A program made the position numbers and the translations under genes. From Peronospora farinosa (Eukaryota > Oomycota > Peronosporomycetes > Peronosporales > Peronosporaceae), in NCBI GenBank assembly GCA_947646735.1, contig CANTFK010000024.1, forward strand, positions 62,001 to 126,000: DNA of 64,000 bases, read 5' to 3'. This document shows, one piece after another, positions 1 through 11,527 of the stretch (position 1 is the first letter of the stretch; every line of letters starts with the position of its first letter). The notes under the pieces are model-generated. The model was not told the DNA's origin, searched no databases, and saw nothing but the letters and a program-made list of their open reading frames with translations.

Positions 1-1063
1 AACAGCTTTTTGCACAGTTTAACAGCCTTCGTACTAGGTCACTTAGAAAAGCTTCCGAGGGTGGGTTGCAAACTGGCGAAAGAAAGGGAACAGTTCATTT
101 ACAATTTGCGAGATGAAAGTCGGCGTGGTGCGTCTATGTATTCTCTACACCAAAATGGTAGATGCAGTTGATGGCACAACTAGGTTGCTTGGAGCTGTAG
201 CGTCCAGTACCTAAGCAGAATTTGCTTCCGTTGAGGCGCACCTTATAGCTTATTCCTGCCAAGAGATGCAACCCTAAGAGCGCTCATAGAGCTCATCCTA
301 TAGACACTCAACAAACAGTGCGCTGTACGAAGTGGGGACTGTAACGCGACAACAGCAAACATTTTGGGGGTTGTTTAGTTTGACGTCTGGCTTGTACCAC
401 ACACGGTTAAAGTCGTCATGAGGAATGTTAAGTGGGTAATCATGACGGTGTTTTCATCCACAAGATACAAGTCAGTCACATCAAAAGCGTTTGGGTGTTG
501 TAAATGTAGAGCACAATGCCTTGTCCATTTGTGGATCGTTTGAAGGCTATCATGTTAATGTCCGCTTGCTGCGTTTCTTACAAGAATCAAGCCGCTGTAA
601 CAATGTCATAGAGATGCCTTCCGCTTGAGAGGTGTCTTGGGTCCACCAAGCTGGTACAATCGTAGCGGCAGACGATTTAAGCCACAAGTTGGTGCCCGAC
701 ACATCTGAATGTGTTTTTGCACCCTTGGTGTGAATTCCGACCTGTCGAATGTTTGCCGTAACCTGATAGATGACGGTGTAGTAATTTCATCACCTTTTAC
801 AATGGCAGTCTCAGTTCATAAAGTCAATGATGAATATTGCACACAACAAGCTGGATAAGTAGTACAACTAACAAACGCTAACGTAAGCAAAAAAGATGAG
901 AATAACGTCGACACAAGTACTGACGATGGTTGAGCTGTTCATTACTTCACATTATTCTCTTGTGTGCGTGTTGTTTCTTGTTTGTGTAGTTGCGCTCGAA
1001 ATGTATCGCTTTGTTTAAAGCTTGCCCGTTGACACAGAGCAAACGATTCGATAGACTTCCGTG
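1..1063. other. No supported gene at left edge
   Basis: I see no convincing gene here. On the minus strand between about 350 and 660 there are short open stretches in different frames, separated by stops, which could be an old pseudogene, but I cannot assign a family. No RNA gene or mobile-element end was recognised. Confidence 0.4.
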
Positions 1064-1207
1064 TTAGACGTGTAGATCCTCCATTGTTGTATCTTGACCT
1101 TCGGACTGGTGCTGCAACTGCTTCTTCTTCCGATACATATTGCAGTACCCCATTGATGCACCTCCGGCGACGAAAGCGCAGAGAATTAGAATCAAGCACA
1201 CCAGCAT
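1064..1207 (-). CDS. Tiny single-pass membrane ORF, left inverted copy
   Basis: A 47-residue ORF: a hydrophobic stretch (residues 3-17, LVAGG-type motif as AFVAGGAS), then a basic patch RKKK and an acidic tail. DNA around it (about 940-1310, read on the minus strand) is clearly related to 5270-5640 on the plus strand, including the start-codon context, so the two are inverted paralogues flanking the STI1 gene. Downstream of the stop the homology continues but in another frame, which suggests that at least one copy has decayed. Family unknown. Either a small secreted/membrane protein or a relic of a longer gene. Confidence 0.35.
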   Translation of the reverse strand: MLVCLILILCAFVAGGASMGYCNMYRKKKQLQHQSEGQDTTMEDLHV

Positions 1208-1230
1208 CCTTTTAATGACTTGTTTTCCAA

Positions 1231-2245
1231 ATGAGCCAAAGAAAATTGTTCAACCGAAATGTGGGACGGAGAACAAACGGGCATCTTGAACGCATCCGCA
1301 AGCGACTAATCCGACTGCCGCCTCAGATTACTAAGGCATACTCGGCACGAGCAGCAGTTGTCATTCCGCTTTGTCGTTTTCAAGGCGAGCCATCTGTACT
1401 CTTTACATTGCGTTCACTCACTGTTGGCAAACACAAGGGCGAAGTTTGCTTTCGAGACCAAACTCCATTTGTTCTCCGTCTAATTATGGGGTTACAGCTA
1501 ACCTGGTGCTTTAGTTGCTACACAATGATTCTTGACTTGACGTAGAAGTTGATCAACGGGGTTTTTATCCGACTCGGCACCTTCACCTTATAATCGTATA
1601 ATGTCTCGGCTAACGTCGCTTGTCCTGCTCAAGCTATTGCCTCTCTGATTGCGTTTCCGCCATGATGCTGAGACAGCATTTCCTTATAACGATGATTTCA
1701 ATATCAAGTTGGACTACATCAGACCATATTTGCTCCTTTGGATTCGCCTTCTAAAATCACTGTTGGCTCTACTGAACAAGCAATTGTAGCGTCTCCATCA
1801 CCACCACAAGTCAATATCTAGTGTTTAGTGCCGTTTACATCACGTTCGTCATTGTTTGTTGTAGCGTCTACACCAAATTCTGCAACTTTGACGCATGTGC
1901 TGACGCTTGACTCATATGACCTCATTTAATCCTTACATCTCAAATTGACTGCTACTTTTAGTAAGCGTTATCCATTGAAGATGGTCTTCCCGCAACAATG
2001 AGATCATCGGTTTTAAGCCAGGATTGTAGCATTTGGCAACTATCAGCAATCTGGCATTGTTTTTATGAGACGTTCTTGCCTGTAGCATTACGAATACCTG
2101 TACGTAGTGCTGAAGATGTACGATTAGGCTTACTGCTAGGTTCCTGACATTTTGATCGAGGATACCAGCGACTCATTGCCTGTACTTTCGCTATAAAGGT
2201 GGAACCATGTTGCCAGTCCTTGCATATCTTTTTAGATAAACGTAC
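1231..2245 (+). pseudogene. Decayed Nudix hydrolase (CoA diphosphatase-like)
   Basis: The first 70 or so codons read like the N-terminus of NUDT7/NUDT8/PCD1-type coenzyme A diphosphatases: a region RAAVVIPLC, then PSVLFTLRS and GKHKGEVCF, where the family continues into the Nudix box with a PGGK-type motif. Here the frame is lost immediately after GEVCF (about 1455) and no intact Nudix box is found. Near 2190-2245 another frame gives YFRYKGGTMLPVLAYLF, resembling the C-terminal strand of the same family. In between only stops and fragments are seen. The intact family hydrolyses CoA, usually in peroxisomes or mitochondria; this copy looks non-functional. It overlaps the 5' side of the small membrane ORF on the opposite strand. 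Confidence 0.55.
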
Positions 2246-2361
2246 ACGAGAAATTATCCGGTCAGAGTGAGGTTTGAGATCGCGATGCTTTAAACTAATC
2301 TTTGTTTTTAACTCAACCCGTCATCATGACCAGACGCCAGCGAAAGAGACCAACGATACGC

Positions 2362-4191
2362 CTACTTGGTCTGCAGCACACCAGCGGCAATCAACTTCTC
2401 GATCTTGGCCATGATGCCCTGGTTCTGCAAGTGACGCTGGGCGCTAGCCGGATCCGTTTGGAAATCATTTAGCACGTTCTGCATCACCGGATCGCGCAAG
2501 ATTGCCTGGATCTCGGGGTCTGCCATACCGTGGCGCGCGCGCTCTTCGTCCGTATCGCCGGTCTGGATCTTGTACATGACATTCCGCAGACCGTCGATAC
2601 ACTCCTGGTGGTTCGGGTCAAGCGCCAGACCTTTCTCGTAACTCTCGCGAGCCTTGTGAAATTCTTTCATAAAACACTGAATCGCGCCCATACGCGAGTA
2701 CGCTTTTACATACTTGGGGTCGAGCTCAATGGCTTTCTCACAGTCCTTCTTTGCCTCGTTAAATGACGTCAGTTTCGTGTATGCTGCCGCGCGGTTGGCG
2801 TAATACACAGCACAAGACGGGTCCCGCTTGATGGCTTCCGTGTAGCGCTCCACGGCCTTAGGGAACTCGCCATTCTTGAAAAAGTCGTTGCCCGCATTTT
2901 TAGCCTCCAGCGCCTTCTCCGGATCAATATACGCCAGCTCCTTAACCTTGCGCAGCTTCACCTGCAGCGCCTTAATCTTGCGCTCCACCTCCTTAGTGCG
3001 GTTCTCCATTTGGGCTCCTTCGTATGAGTCGATAGCCGCAGTCAAGTTTTCCTCCAAATCGCCCTTCTTTAAATAAGCGTTGCCAATACGGACATATGCT
3101 TTGGCAATTAGCTCATAGTCGGCGCGATTCGCACGGCCCACTTCAATTGCCTTCCTATTATAGCAAGCAATCTGGGTCAGTATACATACAACTCAATTCC
3201 TCACACTTTACAAAACAACTGTTCACTCACTTGCAATCCTCGATGCACGCGTCGTACTGACCCATCTCCAGCTTCACAGCGGCCAAGTTACTGTAGTACG
3301 ACATGTTGGTAGCGTCGTTCTCAATCGCTTCGTTGTAGCACTCGATTGCCTCTGAGAACTTCTTTTGCTTGTAAAACGCGTTACCTCGTTGTTTGGCTTC
3401 TTCTGCAGCCTTTTTTCCTGCCCTTTCGGCCTTCTCCTCCTCCGTCAGATCCTCCTCCATAGAACAAGGCTCCGGCACAGGAGTAGGCTCTGATGTGGGT
3501 GTAGATGATGACGTCGCTGCCGGCATCTCCTCATCATTATCGCCGCCCATATTGATGTTCAACCCCATGAGCTCTCCGAGCACTGTCATGACCCGGGAGT
3601 CTTTAATGTGCTCATTAATCTTGGACGGGTCACTTTGAATCTCCTGCAGTACTCGGACGAACGTCGGGTCCCCCAGAAACGGAGAAAGGCGCGGGTTCGT
3701 AGCAATCTTGCCAAACATATCGGGACCAAAGGCGTTTGCCAGTGGGTTAAAGGTTTGAGCAGACGCCATCTGCGCCTTCTCCACCTCTTTAATGCCACTT
3801 AGACACGCCGCGTTGGACGCATCCAGCTTAAGGCCGTCGTTGTAGGCGGCCGTTGCCTCGTCATAGCGCTTGAGTGAGTGCAGCGCTGCGCCCTTGCGGC
3901 TGTAGGCTTTCGGCCAGTCCGGCTTCGTCTTGATACACAACTCCGCATCCTCAAGTGCGTGTAATGCATCATCTAACGACAAGAAAGCAGCCGAACGGTT
4001 CGAATAAAACACGTGATCGTTCGGATCCAGTGCAATGGCCTTCGTATAACAGTCAACAGCTTCTTGAGCATTGCCGCTACTTAGCGCCGTGTTACCCTTG
4101 GCTTTCCATTCTGCAGCTGTCTGTTAAAGTATTTACGTTAGTATATCGACTCGTCATACTTGATTCTATTTTAGTTACTTACTTCGGTCAT
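2362..4191 (-). CDS. STI1: STI1/HOP Hsp70-Hsp90 co-chaperone
   Basis: Three exons on the minus strand: 4191-4183 (M-T-E only), 4120-3231 and 3154-2362, giving 563 residues. Introns have GTAAGT/CAG and GTGAGT/TAG borders, and the phases join cleanly. Domain order is that of Hop/STI1: TPR1 (about 4-115, starting AAEWKAKGNTAL), DP1 (about 127-192, NPLANAFGPDMF), TPR2A (from about 240, EEAKQRGNAFYKQKKF), TPR2B (from about 370, KNAGNDFFKNGEF) and the C-terminal DP2 (last 52 residues, DPEIQAILRDPVMQ). The family bridges Hsp70 and Hsp90 in the cytosol. The length is normal for the family (about 550-590). The very short first exon is unusual but gives the expected N-terminus. No damage is seen, so it is probably functional. 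Confidence 0.95.
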
Positions 4192-5371
4192 GACACTCTG
4201 ATATAAGGTGGCGTTTTTTGGACTGACAAATCATCAGTCCGATGGATAGCAATGTTCGGGGACATTCCAGAAGTTATCGTTGGCCAATCATAAGTCGATT
4301 TATTACAATTATTATGACTGGACAAAAGCTTGAAATAGGATGCATGTAAGTGGTGGAAATTATCATGCTTTTTACAGGACGTAAGCGTCCGATCTCGACG
4401 GTGTCGCCAGATTCTCTAATTGGGCAGAAACTTCAACTTGCAATAAACAAATATGAATGAGTCAACTTCAACTAAAAGAGCCAATCAATGACATAATTTA
4501 TTGTAATGTTTTTTAGTTCGACTGCTGCCACCCAACTTTGCAATCTCAGCTCGTGTAGTGTCATCTTTATTAATCTTGGCGACTTGATTTTGGATAGCAA
4601 ATGTGCTTTTACGGCTAGAGAAATTCAAAAATTAGGTGTTTCTACGATGGCCATTGCAGCATCATTCCGCCGCGTTATAGCTTTGTTATCGATACTTCCC
4701 TTCATAATCTTGAGGATCTGTCGTTGCTGTAAAATGGAAAGGCGACGCAACAAAACTCAATGTTGCTGTATGCTCTCTGCATTGGCTTATGAATAGCGGT
4801 GACTTAGGTTAAGCGTACCAGTGCAATTTGGTGCAGGTGTCAAGACGAGAAGATAAAGCGACGTAGCTCCCGTTGCGTCGATACGCAGCTAGCAAAGCTA
4901 AAGCTAAAACACAAAAGTACCCTGTCACTGGCGGGCATCTATTAACAGCTTAATACACGAGTATCTTGTCAAATGAAAATACCAGTATATCTCTCCACAA
5001 AGATTGCCGAGGTAATCCAAACGGTTGATCTGTAGCTTACGAGATTCACGCTCTGAACCACGAATATATGCGTAACGTCTCGATCTACAACAGGATTTGG
5101 TGTTGTAATTTTTGATCTAGTCAATGTTGGAACAAGCTTTATTTGTGAATGACGAACATGTCGCTGATACAAGCCTGCTTTGTTTGGTGGCGCGTGCTGG
5201 TTACTGAAAAGAGATAATCTACAAACCCAGCCAGCTCTTATAGTTCTGTTTGCCGAAAAAGAAGAGAAATTTTTACTAGACCGTTTGAACTCCGTCCCAC
5301 ACTTCGGCAGAATTGTTTTCTGTAATTCACTTTACAATTTTACTCTTGTGAAAGAAGTCATTGAAAGAATA
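4192..5371. other. Intergenic, no supported gene
   Basis: AT-rich spacer between STI1 and the right copy of the small membrane ORF. A 96-codon ORF (4506-4796) exists, but it has no recognisable domain and its Cys-rich end looks random. From about 5270 the sequence is the inverted homologue of 1210-1310. Nothing else is supported. Confidence 0.5.
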
Positions 5372-5566
5372 ATGTTGCGTTTGATTTTGGTTTTCTGCGC
5401 TTTGGTCGCCGGAGGTGCAACAATGTGGTACAGCAATGTGCATCGGCGGCGACGGTCACGATACTTCATCGATTCAGATTCAGAGGTGGATGTCGAGTAC
5501 ACGCCTGAATATGAAAATATTCACACCATTGGAGTTCGATTCGGTCGCTTTGTGTCAACGGGGTGA
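5372..5566 (+). CDS. Tiny single-pass membrane ORF, right inverted copy
   Basis: A 64-residue ORF starting in the same sequence context as the 1207-1064 copy. It has a hydrophobic N-terminus (LILVFCALVAGGA), a short basic HRRRRSR patch, then an acidic DSDSEVDVEY segment. That is a type II or tail-out membrane topology, or an uncleaved signal. An alternative frame (5415-5762) carries the better-conserved downstream homology (EALNQATNVERNYTNK), which matches another frame of the left copy, so the true ancestral ORF may be longer and frameshifted here. Function unknown. Confidence 0.35.
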   Translation: MLRLILVFCALVAGGATMWYSNVHRRRRSRYFIDSDSEVDVEYTPEYENIHTIGVRFGRFVSTG

Positions 5567-5897
5567 AGCTCTAAACCAAGCGACAAATGTCGAGCGCAAC
5601 TACACAAATAAGGACAAGCACACAAGGGATTATGTGAAGGAACAGCTCAGCCAACTTCGAGCTTGCATCGATGATTTCTCCAGCTTTATTACGTCAACGT
5701 TTGCTATTTGTGCCACTTGTTCAGCTTGTTGTTGTGTGCAATATTATCCTTTGACTTCATGACCTATGACTGCCAGGGTAAAAAAGTAATGAAACCACTA
5801 CACCGTCAGATAGTAAGCAGTGCAAAGTATGAGAAAAGATGCAAACCATGTCAATCACCAGGCTCCGAGCCTTTGTGTAGCGGTCAGTCGTGGCTAA

Positions 5898-8018
5898 TCA
5901 CTTCACCATGTACGGCTGCACCGGCACGATAGGACCCAAAACCTCCTTCCAGGCTGGGTTCGCATCAAGGCGGCCTAGAAAAATGCTAGGTCCGATCTGC
6001 TTGCTGATCTGTGCGACACAGTCACGGGCAGCGAACTTTGCAAGATGGTTCGTTCCCTGGAGCGTAAAGACCAAAGGGTCAAAGAAGAGCTCAAGGTAGC
6101 GTTTAAACACCTTCTTGCCGAGCGCCTCGCACATGGCCGGCACCTGTTTCCAAATTGTTTCCTGCAAGACGGCCGTCTGTGGAAAGTGGCGAAGGATCGC
6201 AATGTCTGCAATCTGTGGAAGAAATTTCACAGCAACGTCAGGATCCACATTGCAGAGCTCTCGCACCATGTAAATGGCACCGTCGGCATGCTCCCACGGC
6301 TCCTTGTCGCGGTGCTCATGACGTTCGAATAGTTTAGGCTCCAGAGAACAGCAAGAGAAGGCTTGCTTGCTAAGGTGCTTCTTCTCAGAACGCATCAGAT
6401 CATCGTATGCTTGTTGCGTCATCGCTGGCTGCATCTTCGCAAGCGGCAAGTACTCTTCCGTGACTTTGATCACGCGGTCCAGTGCTTCATGGCCATATGC
6501 GCGGATCACATTACCCAGAGCAATGGCGGCGTCTTCACGCACGGACCAAATGTCATCCGAGAGGTGGTCAATCCATAAATGATATAGATCATTCAGAAAT
6601 GGACGGCACTCCTCGGGAAAACCAAGCACTAGTTGCGCCGACGCCAGGCATGCAGCATCTCGCACCAGATTTGACACATCGTAGAAGCAGATGAGAAGAG
6701 CCTGCATAAGACGGCCGACGTGCGGACGAATCGCCGTCGGGTCAACTTTTGTGCCAAGCTCAGCAATACACTGACAAGCCGATTCGCGAACACAGTGGTT
6801 CGTCATCTCCACGTAGTAATCCACAATCTCGGTAGCGTATCTGGCCACTAATTCGCGGCCTTGGTTGCCCACGATCATTTTCCACGACTCTTGAGAGTAC
6901 TTTTGCACACGCTCCGCGACGTAGTATCGATTTAGGCACATTCTAGGCAGCAAGATTGGCAGATACGTCATACGACCCTGCTCCTGCAACTTCATTAAAA
7001 AAGAGCGTGCCGCGATCGACGCAGCATAGCGGACTTGACACCAATTGTCCTCCATGCCGCGTTTGATGCACTTGTTCAAGATGTCACCCACAGCTGAGTG
7101 ATGCGTGTCGAAAAAACCCGCAGGCGCAATATCTGCCAGCACCGTGATCGTGTCGAGTCCCACAACTCTTACATGGCGATTGATATGGAAGCAGCTTTTT
7201 GTTGCCACGAGCTCTAGAATCTGCGGCGTCAAGTAAAGGAATACCTTGCCGTTTCCTTCTGCCATCGGCACTTGCTGTAGAAATGCATCTCCGCTGCCTT
7301 TGATAATGTACTTGAGTGCACACAGCGAGCTCTCAAGTGCCTTCCAGCCACTCACATCATCCAGTCTATAGGGTGTCGAGGGCGTACGTGGTGTTCCTTC
7401 AGGACTCTGTGGTGGTGTCATCATACCATTATTGCTGATATTATCGTCTAGTTCATCAAAACCCGTCTCTTCAAAGTCGGGCGAACGACTGAGGTTGGCT
7501 ACGACTGAATCGACGATCTGCGGCGTGAACGCTTGTGTAACCCACACGAGATTCCACTTGGCCAAGACACCCAGTAATTTGGCCACTGCCATGCGAACTC
7601 TAGGCTCGTAATACTCAAGATGCTGATGTATAGCTTGCTTGACTGTCTGTGTCAAAAAGGCATCGGATAGTGGCGCAATACTCGTCACATAGAGTGGAAG
7701 CTCTTGTTCAGGTAGACAAAAGTCCGTATCGGCGTCCAGATCCGGTAATTTTAGGTAACGACTCAGCAGATCACGAGCTACTACGAGGAACACAGCGAGA
7801 GGTTCCCAGCGTTCTTTACCGTATAACAACAGCGTCTGCAGTTCCTGTTGAAGCAAATCGCGTCGCGTTTCTTCATTGATTATAGGAGTGTCTGTAGATA
7901 GAGACTCGGAAGGACTAATAAGCTGTAGAATAGCAAGAGCAGTCGATACGGCGCCTTGTGGAACCTTTGGACGGTTCTTGAGCGTCCGTAATGAACTCTC
8001 AGCTCGGGATAACTCCAT
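5898..8018 (-). CDS. HEAT-repeat (armadillo-fold) protein
   Basis: A single uninterrupted 706-residue ORF. It is built of repeated helix pairs typical of HEAT repeats, for example the segments PRVRMAVAKLLGVLAKW, WCQVRYAASIAARSFLMKL, RESACQCIAELGTKVDPTAI, LVRDAACLASAQLVLGFP and WSVREDAAIALGNVIRAYG. A low-complexity linker rich in T, P and S (about 195-225, TPPQSPEGTPRTPSTP) may be phosphorylated. No signal peptide or membrane segment is seen, so it is probably a cytosolic or nuclear scaffold. The exact family is not recognised. The start is the first ATG, just upstream of an A-rich leader. It is transcribed divergently from the GH81 gene with a spacing of about 190 bp. Confidence 0.85.
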   Translation of the reverse strand: MELSRAESSLRTLKNRPKVPQGAVSTALAILQLISPSESLSTDTPIINEETRRDLLQQELQTLLLYGKERWEPLAVFLVVARDLLSRYLKLPDLDADTDFCLPEQELPLYVTSIAPLSDAFLTQTVKQAIHQHLEYYEPRVRMAVAKLLGVLAKWNLVWVTQAFTPQIVDSVVANLSRSPDFEETGFDELDDNISNNGMMTPPQSPEGTPRTPSTPYRLDDVSGWKALESSLCALKYIIKGSGDAFLQQVPMAEGNGKVFLYLTPQILELVATKSCFHINRHVRVVGLDTITVLADIAPAGFFDTHHSAVGDILNKCIKRGMEDNWCQVRYAASIAARSFLMKLQEQGRMTYLPILLPRMCLNRYYVAERVQKYSQESWKMIVGNQGRELVARYATEIVDYYVEMTNHCVRESACQCIAELGTKVDPTAIRPHVGRLMQALLICFYDVSNLVRDAACLASAQLVLGFPEECRPFLNDLYHLWIDHLSDDIWSVREDAAIALGNVIRAYGHEALDRVIKVTEEYLPLAKMQPAMTQQAYDDLMRSEKKHLSKQAFSCCSLEPKLFERHEHRDKEPWEHADGAIYMVRELCNVDPDVAVKFLPQIADIAILRHFPQTAVLQETIWKQVPAMCEALGKKVFKRYLELFFDPLVFTLQGTNHLAKFAARDCVAQISKQIGPSIFLGRLDANPAWKEVLGPIVPVQPYMVK

Positions 8019-8167
8019 TGTTGTCGTATGTTTGATAATAAAAAAAAAGTATTAGATCAAAGAGGTCCATGAAGAGTATACAACTTATTGACCACTGGAT
8101 ACTTTATCAGAAATAGATTTCGTCATCACAAACACGAATCAGATATCTTTTGCTTTCCCTTTTCGGA

Positions 8168-8183
8168 TCTCACTTTTCAATTT
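8168..8183 (+). promoter_or_regulatory. Oomycete initiator (Inr/FPR-like) of GH81 gene
   Basis: TCTCACTTTTCAATTT closely matches the oomycete core-promoter consensus GCTCATTYYNCAWTTT. It sits 26-41 bases upstream of the ATG at 8209, so transcription probably starts here. It also shows that in-frame codons upstream of 8209 are not coding. Confidence 0.6.
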
Positions 8184-8208
8184 GACTTCTTCACCGCAGC
8201 CAACCGTC

Positions 8209-11200
8209 ATGACTCGAACTCTTGACGTGTTGTTACTTCTTTGGAGCTGTGTACACTGTGTGTTTGCAGTGCCAAGTGCCGAACTGAAATTGCAGTTGCC
8301 GTTCCCCGTAGAGTCACATCCGTTGCATTTGTCCTCGAGTCTCTTTGCAGCCTCGGAACGACTGCCACTGAACGCTCATGTGGTTATCTCGTCATCGCTG
8401 GCGCTTCCAAAGATGCTAGCGGATGTGCCATTCCCCACTGGTGCTTGGTGGACGAATCTCGTGCTAGCTGAGGGCCGATCGGCTGTTGCGTCCATGCCGT
8501 ACGTCCACAAGATTATAAACGAAAAGCTCCATATCAGTTTTCCGTTTCGTGTCGTGTCACCCAAGAGTATCGTCGAAGGATTTATTTCTCAAATGGTAGT
8601 GAGTTCCCAGGCGATGCAGACGTCGACGTTGCCCGTGGCACATCACGTGGTGGATTTTGATGCCTTCAGCACGACGGTGCGCTTCAGCAGAGGTCAAGTG
8701 GAAGAGTTTCGTGTGTATCTCGTACGAGGTTCACCGTACGTTACTATGGAGTACAGTCACAGTCGGCCTGTGGTAGAAGCCATGGATGGGCTCCAGATCA
8801 CACACTTTAAAAAGCTGCAAGGACTTACGCTCATGAACGGAGACGATGTGCCTTTTGCCACGTTTGCGGCGGAGCTCAATAACGGACAGACGTGGTACTT
8901 GTACGCATCTGATAAGAAGCTTGTGCTCAAGTTGAATAACAAGGGCCAAGTGACGAGCAAGGACGAGTTTACGGGTGTACTACGAGTGGCTCTGTGTCTT
9001 GATGCCAAGCTTATGCCGTATCTGCTCGAGTCGGCGTCGGCCTACGCTGTTGGAGGTGATGTCGCACACTCTGTGGATCCAGAAGACTCGGACAAAGCTT
9101 TGCTTGAATTCCAGTGGAAGACAAAGAGCTTTTCAACTTTCCACGGCGACACTGCCAAGGTGACGGATGAGGAAAAGAACAAGTTGTTGATGCTGACGCT
9201 GCCACACCACATGGACGTGATGCAAGTGCAGCAGGACAGCAAGACGCCGGAAAAGGGGAAAAATCGGGTGCTGCCAGCTTTGAAATATACAAGTATTCGG
9301 GGAGTGATGGAAGGTATCTTTGGTGCTGTGTGGTACATGAAGGAGAAGCTACCAGCTGTGGAGTGGAATTACGCTGACGATGGATTATTCAGTAACGACT
9401 TCAGCGTCAATCTGGCCGACGAAAACGAGTCACATGCCGCCAATAAGCAGCTTCGGATCAACATGCGTGAAAAGGTTACACAGGCAATACTGCAAGAGCT
9501 TCCCATCGATGCCAACAAGTATCAGGCTCCGCTTAGTCCCGATTCGTACAATTTTGGCAAGCAAGTGAGTCGCGATGCGCGCTTGCTTTTGATTGCGGAC
9601 AAGTTTGAGCAAGACGATATCAAGCAGAAGCTGCTGACGAAGATCGAGATGGAGTTGGTTGAATGGCTTGAAGCAACAAATGCGAACCATTTTGTCTATG
9701 ATCAGACATTTGGTGGCGTGATCACGAATGATGGCTGGCATAACAAGGACGCTGATTATGGCAACGGCTACTACAATGATCATCACGTACGCGCACAACA
9801 TTATTGCTGTTCCACTTGGGAATGGCATACTAACCTTATGATGTTTATGCAATGTTTTGCAGTTTCATTACGGATACTTTATCTACGCGCTTGCTGCAAT
9901 TCGGAAGTTTGACCCAGCCTTCATTGCAAAACATGCACAGGCTTGTGCCTTGCTCATGGGTGATATTGGAACGCCGCTGCTGAACAGTAACACGTCCTTT
10001 TTCAACGATCTACCGGTGCGATCACTCTTTCCTACCGCGCGCCACAAAGATTGGTTCGTGGGTCACTCGTACGCCAGCGGTCTTTTCCCAATGGAGGATG
10101 GCAAGTCCCAGGAAAGCAGTAGCGAAGATCTTAACGCCTACTACTCTCTCGCGCTTTTCTCTTCTTTAGACGAAAAAGCTACTGAAGGACAAGGAGACAG
10201 CTCGTACCATCAGTACGCGCGTCTTCTGCTTGCGACAGAGCTGCACTCAGTAAAGAAGTACTGGCACATGTTGGAGAACTCAAAAATTTACGAGCCTGTA
10301 TTCTCGAAAAATGCTATGGTTGGAGTCGTGGGTGAACTGACTGTCGTATACAACACGTGGTTTGGCGACAGCCCTGTCTACATTCACGGCATCAATATGC
10401 TCCCTTTCACGCCTATGACGCCACAACTGCTGAACGAGGAATATGTCACGCGCGAGTACGCACTATTGAGCCAATATCTACCAGATCTGAGTCAGTACGA
10501 CATTTGGCGCTCTATCATTGTGATGGACCATGCAATCTTAGACGCAGCAGCGGCTTGGGACGAGCTAAGCATCACCGTTAAGGCATTCGACACCTGGTCT
10601 TCGCGAACCAACGCTATGTACTGGATAGCCACTCGCCCATCGTGGTTTGAACAAAAAAATCGTCCGGCACTGAGTAATCCACATCTGGATACTGGTGAAA
10701 AGTGCTTTGGATTTCCGGCTTGCGCTTCGGCAGGTGACAACGGCACGGCACTGATGTGCTGTGGTATATTGCCAGGTTGCTGCCCGAGTGTACTAGGTTG
10801 CTGTCCACACGAAGACCCCGCTCTATTGCCGAGCAATACCTGCTTCGGCGAGCCTGAATGTGCTGTGCTAGAATTGGGCTGCTGTAACTCCATTGATGGT
10901 TGTTGTGAGCCCGACACCATCTCAGGCACGGTGCTAGGCTGCTGCAAGAATCAACACTCCGGGGTAAGCAACACGACCCACAAAGCGACTAAGAGATCCA
11001 AGGATTCGGCAACCTGCTATAATGAACCTGCGTGTGAAGCAGCCAAGCTCGACTGCTGTGGCGCACCAGGAGGATGCTGCTCTGGTTCTGGAGTTAAGTT
11101 GGGTTGCTGCTCAGTGGAAAAGCCTTTAACAGCAACTGGCGGTAAGACGGAAACGTGCCAGGGACAACCCCAGTGTGGTGCTGCTGGGTTAGACTGCTGT

Positions 11201-11527
11201 GAATGGGAAGGAGGCTGCTGCAAGCCCGATCCTGTGACCGGGGGTAAGCTGGACTGCTGCCAATATGAGGCAGCGGACCTGCCCTCAATCAAGGCCGTTC
11301 CTATCCACAACGGCGAAGACAGCTCTGGCGGGGACAATACTGGTATTACTCACATCTTGATTGGCCTGGGAGGAGCCGTTCTGCTCGCGTTGATTGTTTT
11401 TGCTGTGGGCATGTGCAACCGGCGTCGTGGCTACGCCAGCATTGACGGCGACATGCGTGCGCTATACTGCGCTGGACTGATGGCCGGCGTTATCGCTTTT
11501 TTCATCTTCCTTACCGTTACGTCGTAA
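8209..11527 (+). CDS. GH81 endo-beta-1,3-glucanase, Cys-rich and membrane-anchored
   Basis: Two exons, 8209-9786 and 9863-11527, give 1080 residues. The 76-bp intron (GTACGC...GCAG) interrupts the hallmark GH81 motif: NDHH ends exon 1 and FHYGYFIYA begins exon 2. A signal peptide (about 1-22, LLLLWSCVHCVFA) is followed by the beta-sandwich start (FPTGAWWTNLVL) and the helical catalytic half, with the conserved HGINMLPFTPMTP segment. From about 805 to 996 there are repeated cysteine modules of the type CxGxPxC...DCCxxxGGCC. After that come two hydrophobic segments (about 1018-1042 and 1057-1079) separated by a short NRRRGYAS loop. The enzyme would cut beta-1,3-glucan at the cell surface, in its own wall or in host callose. 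The Cys-rich repeats plus C-terminal anchor are not part of classical fungal GH81 proteins. Confidence 0.93.

Noticed and set aside
4506..4796. 96-codon ORF in the STI1 upstream spacer
   Set aside because: No recognisable domain, random-looking Cys/Ser composition and no conserved partner in the window.
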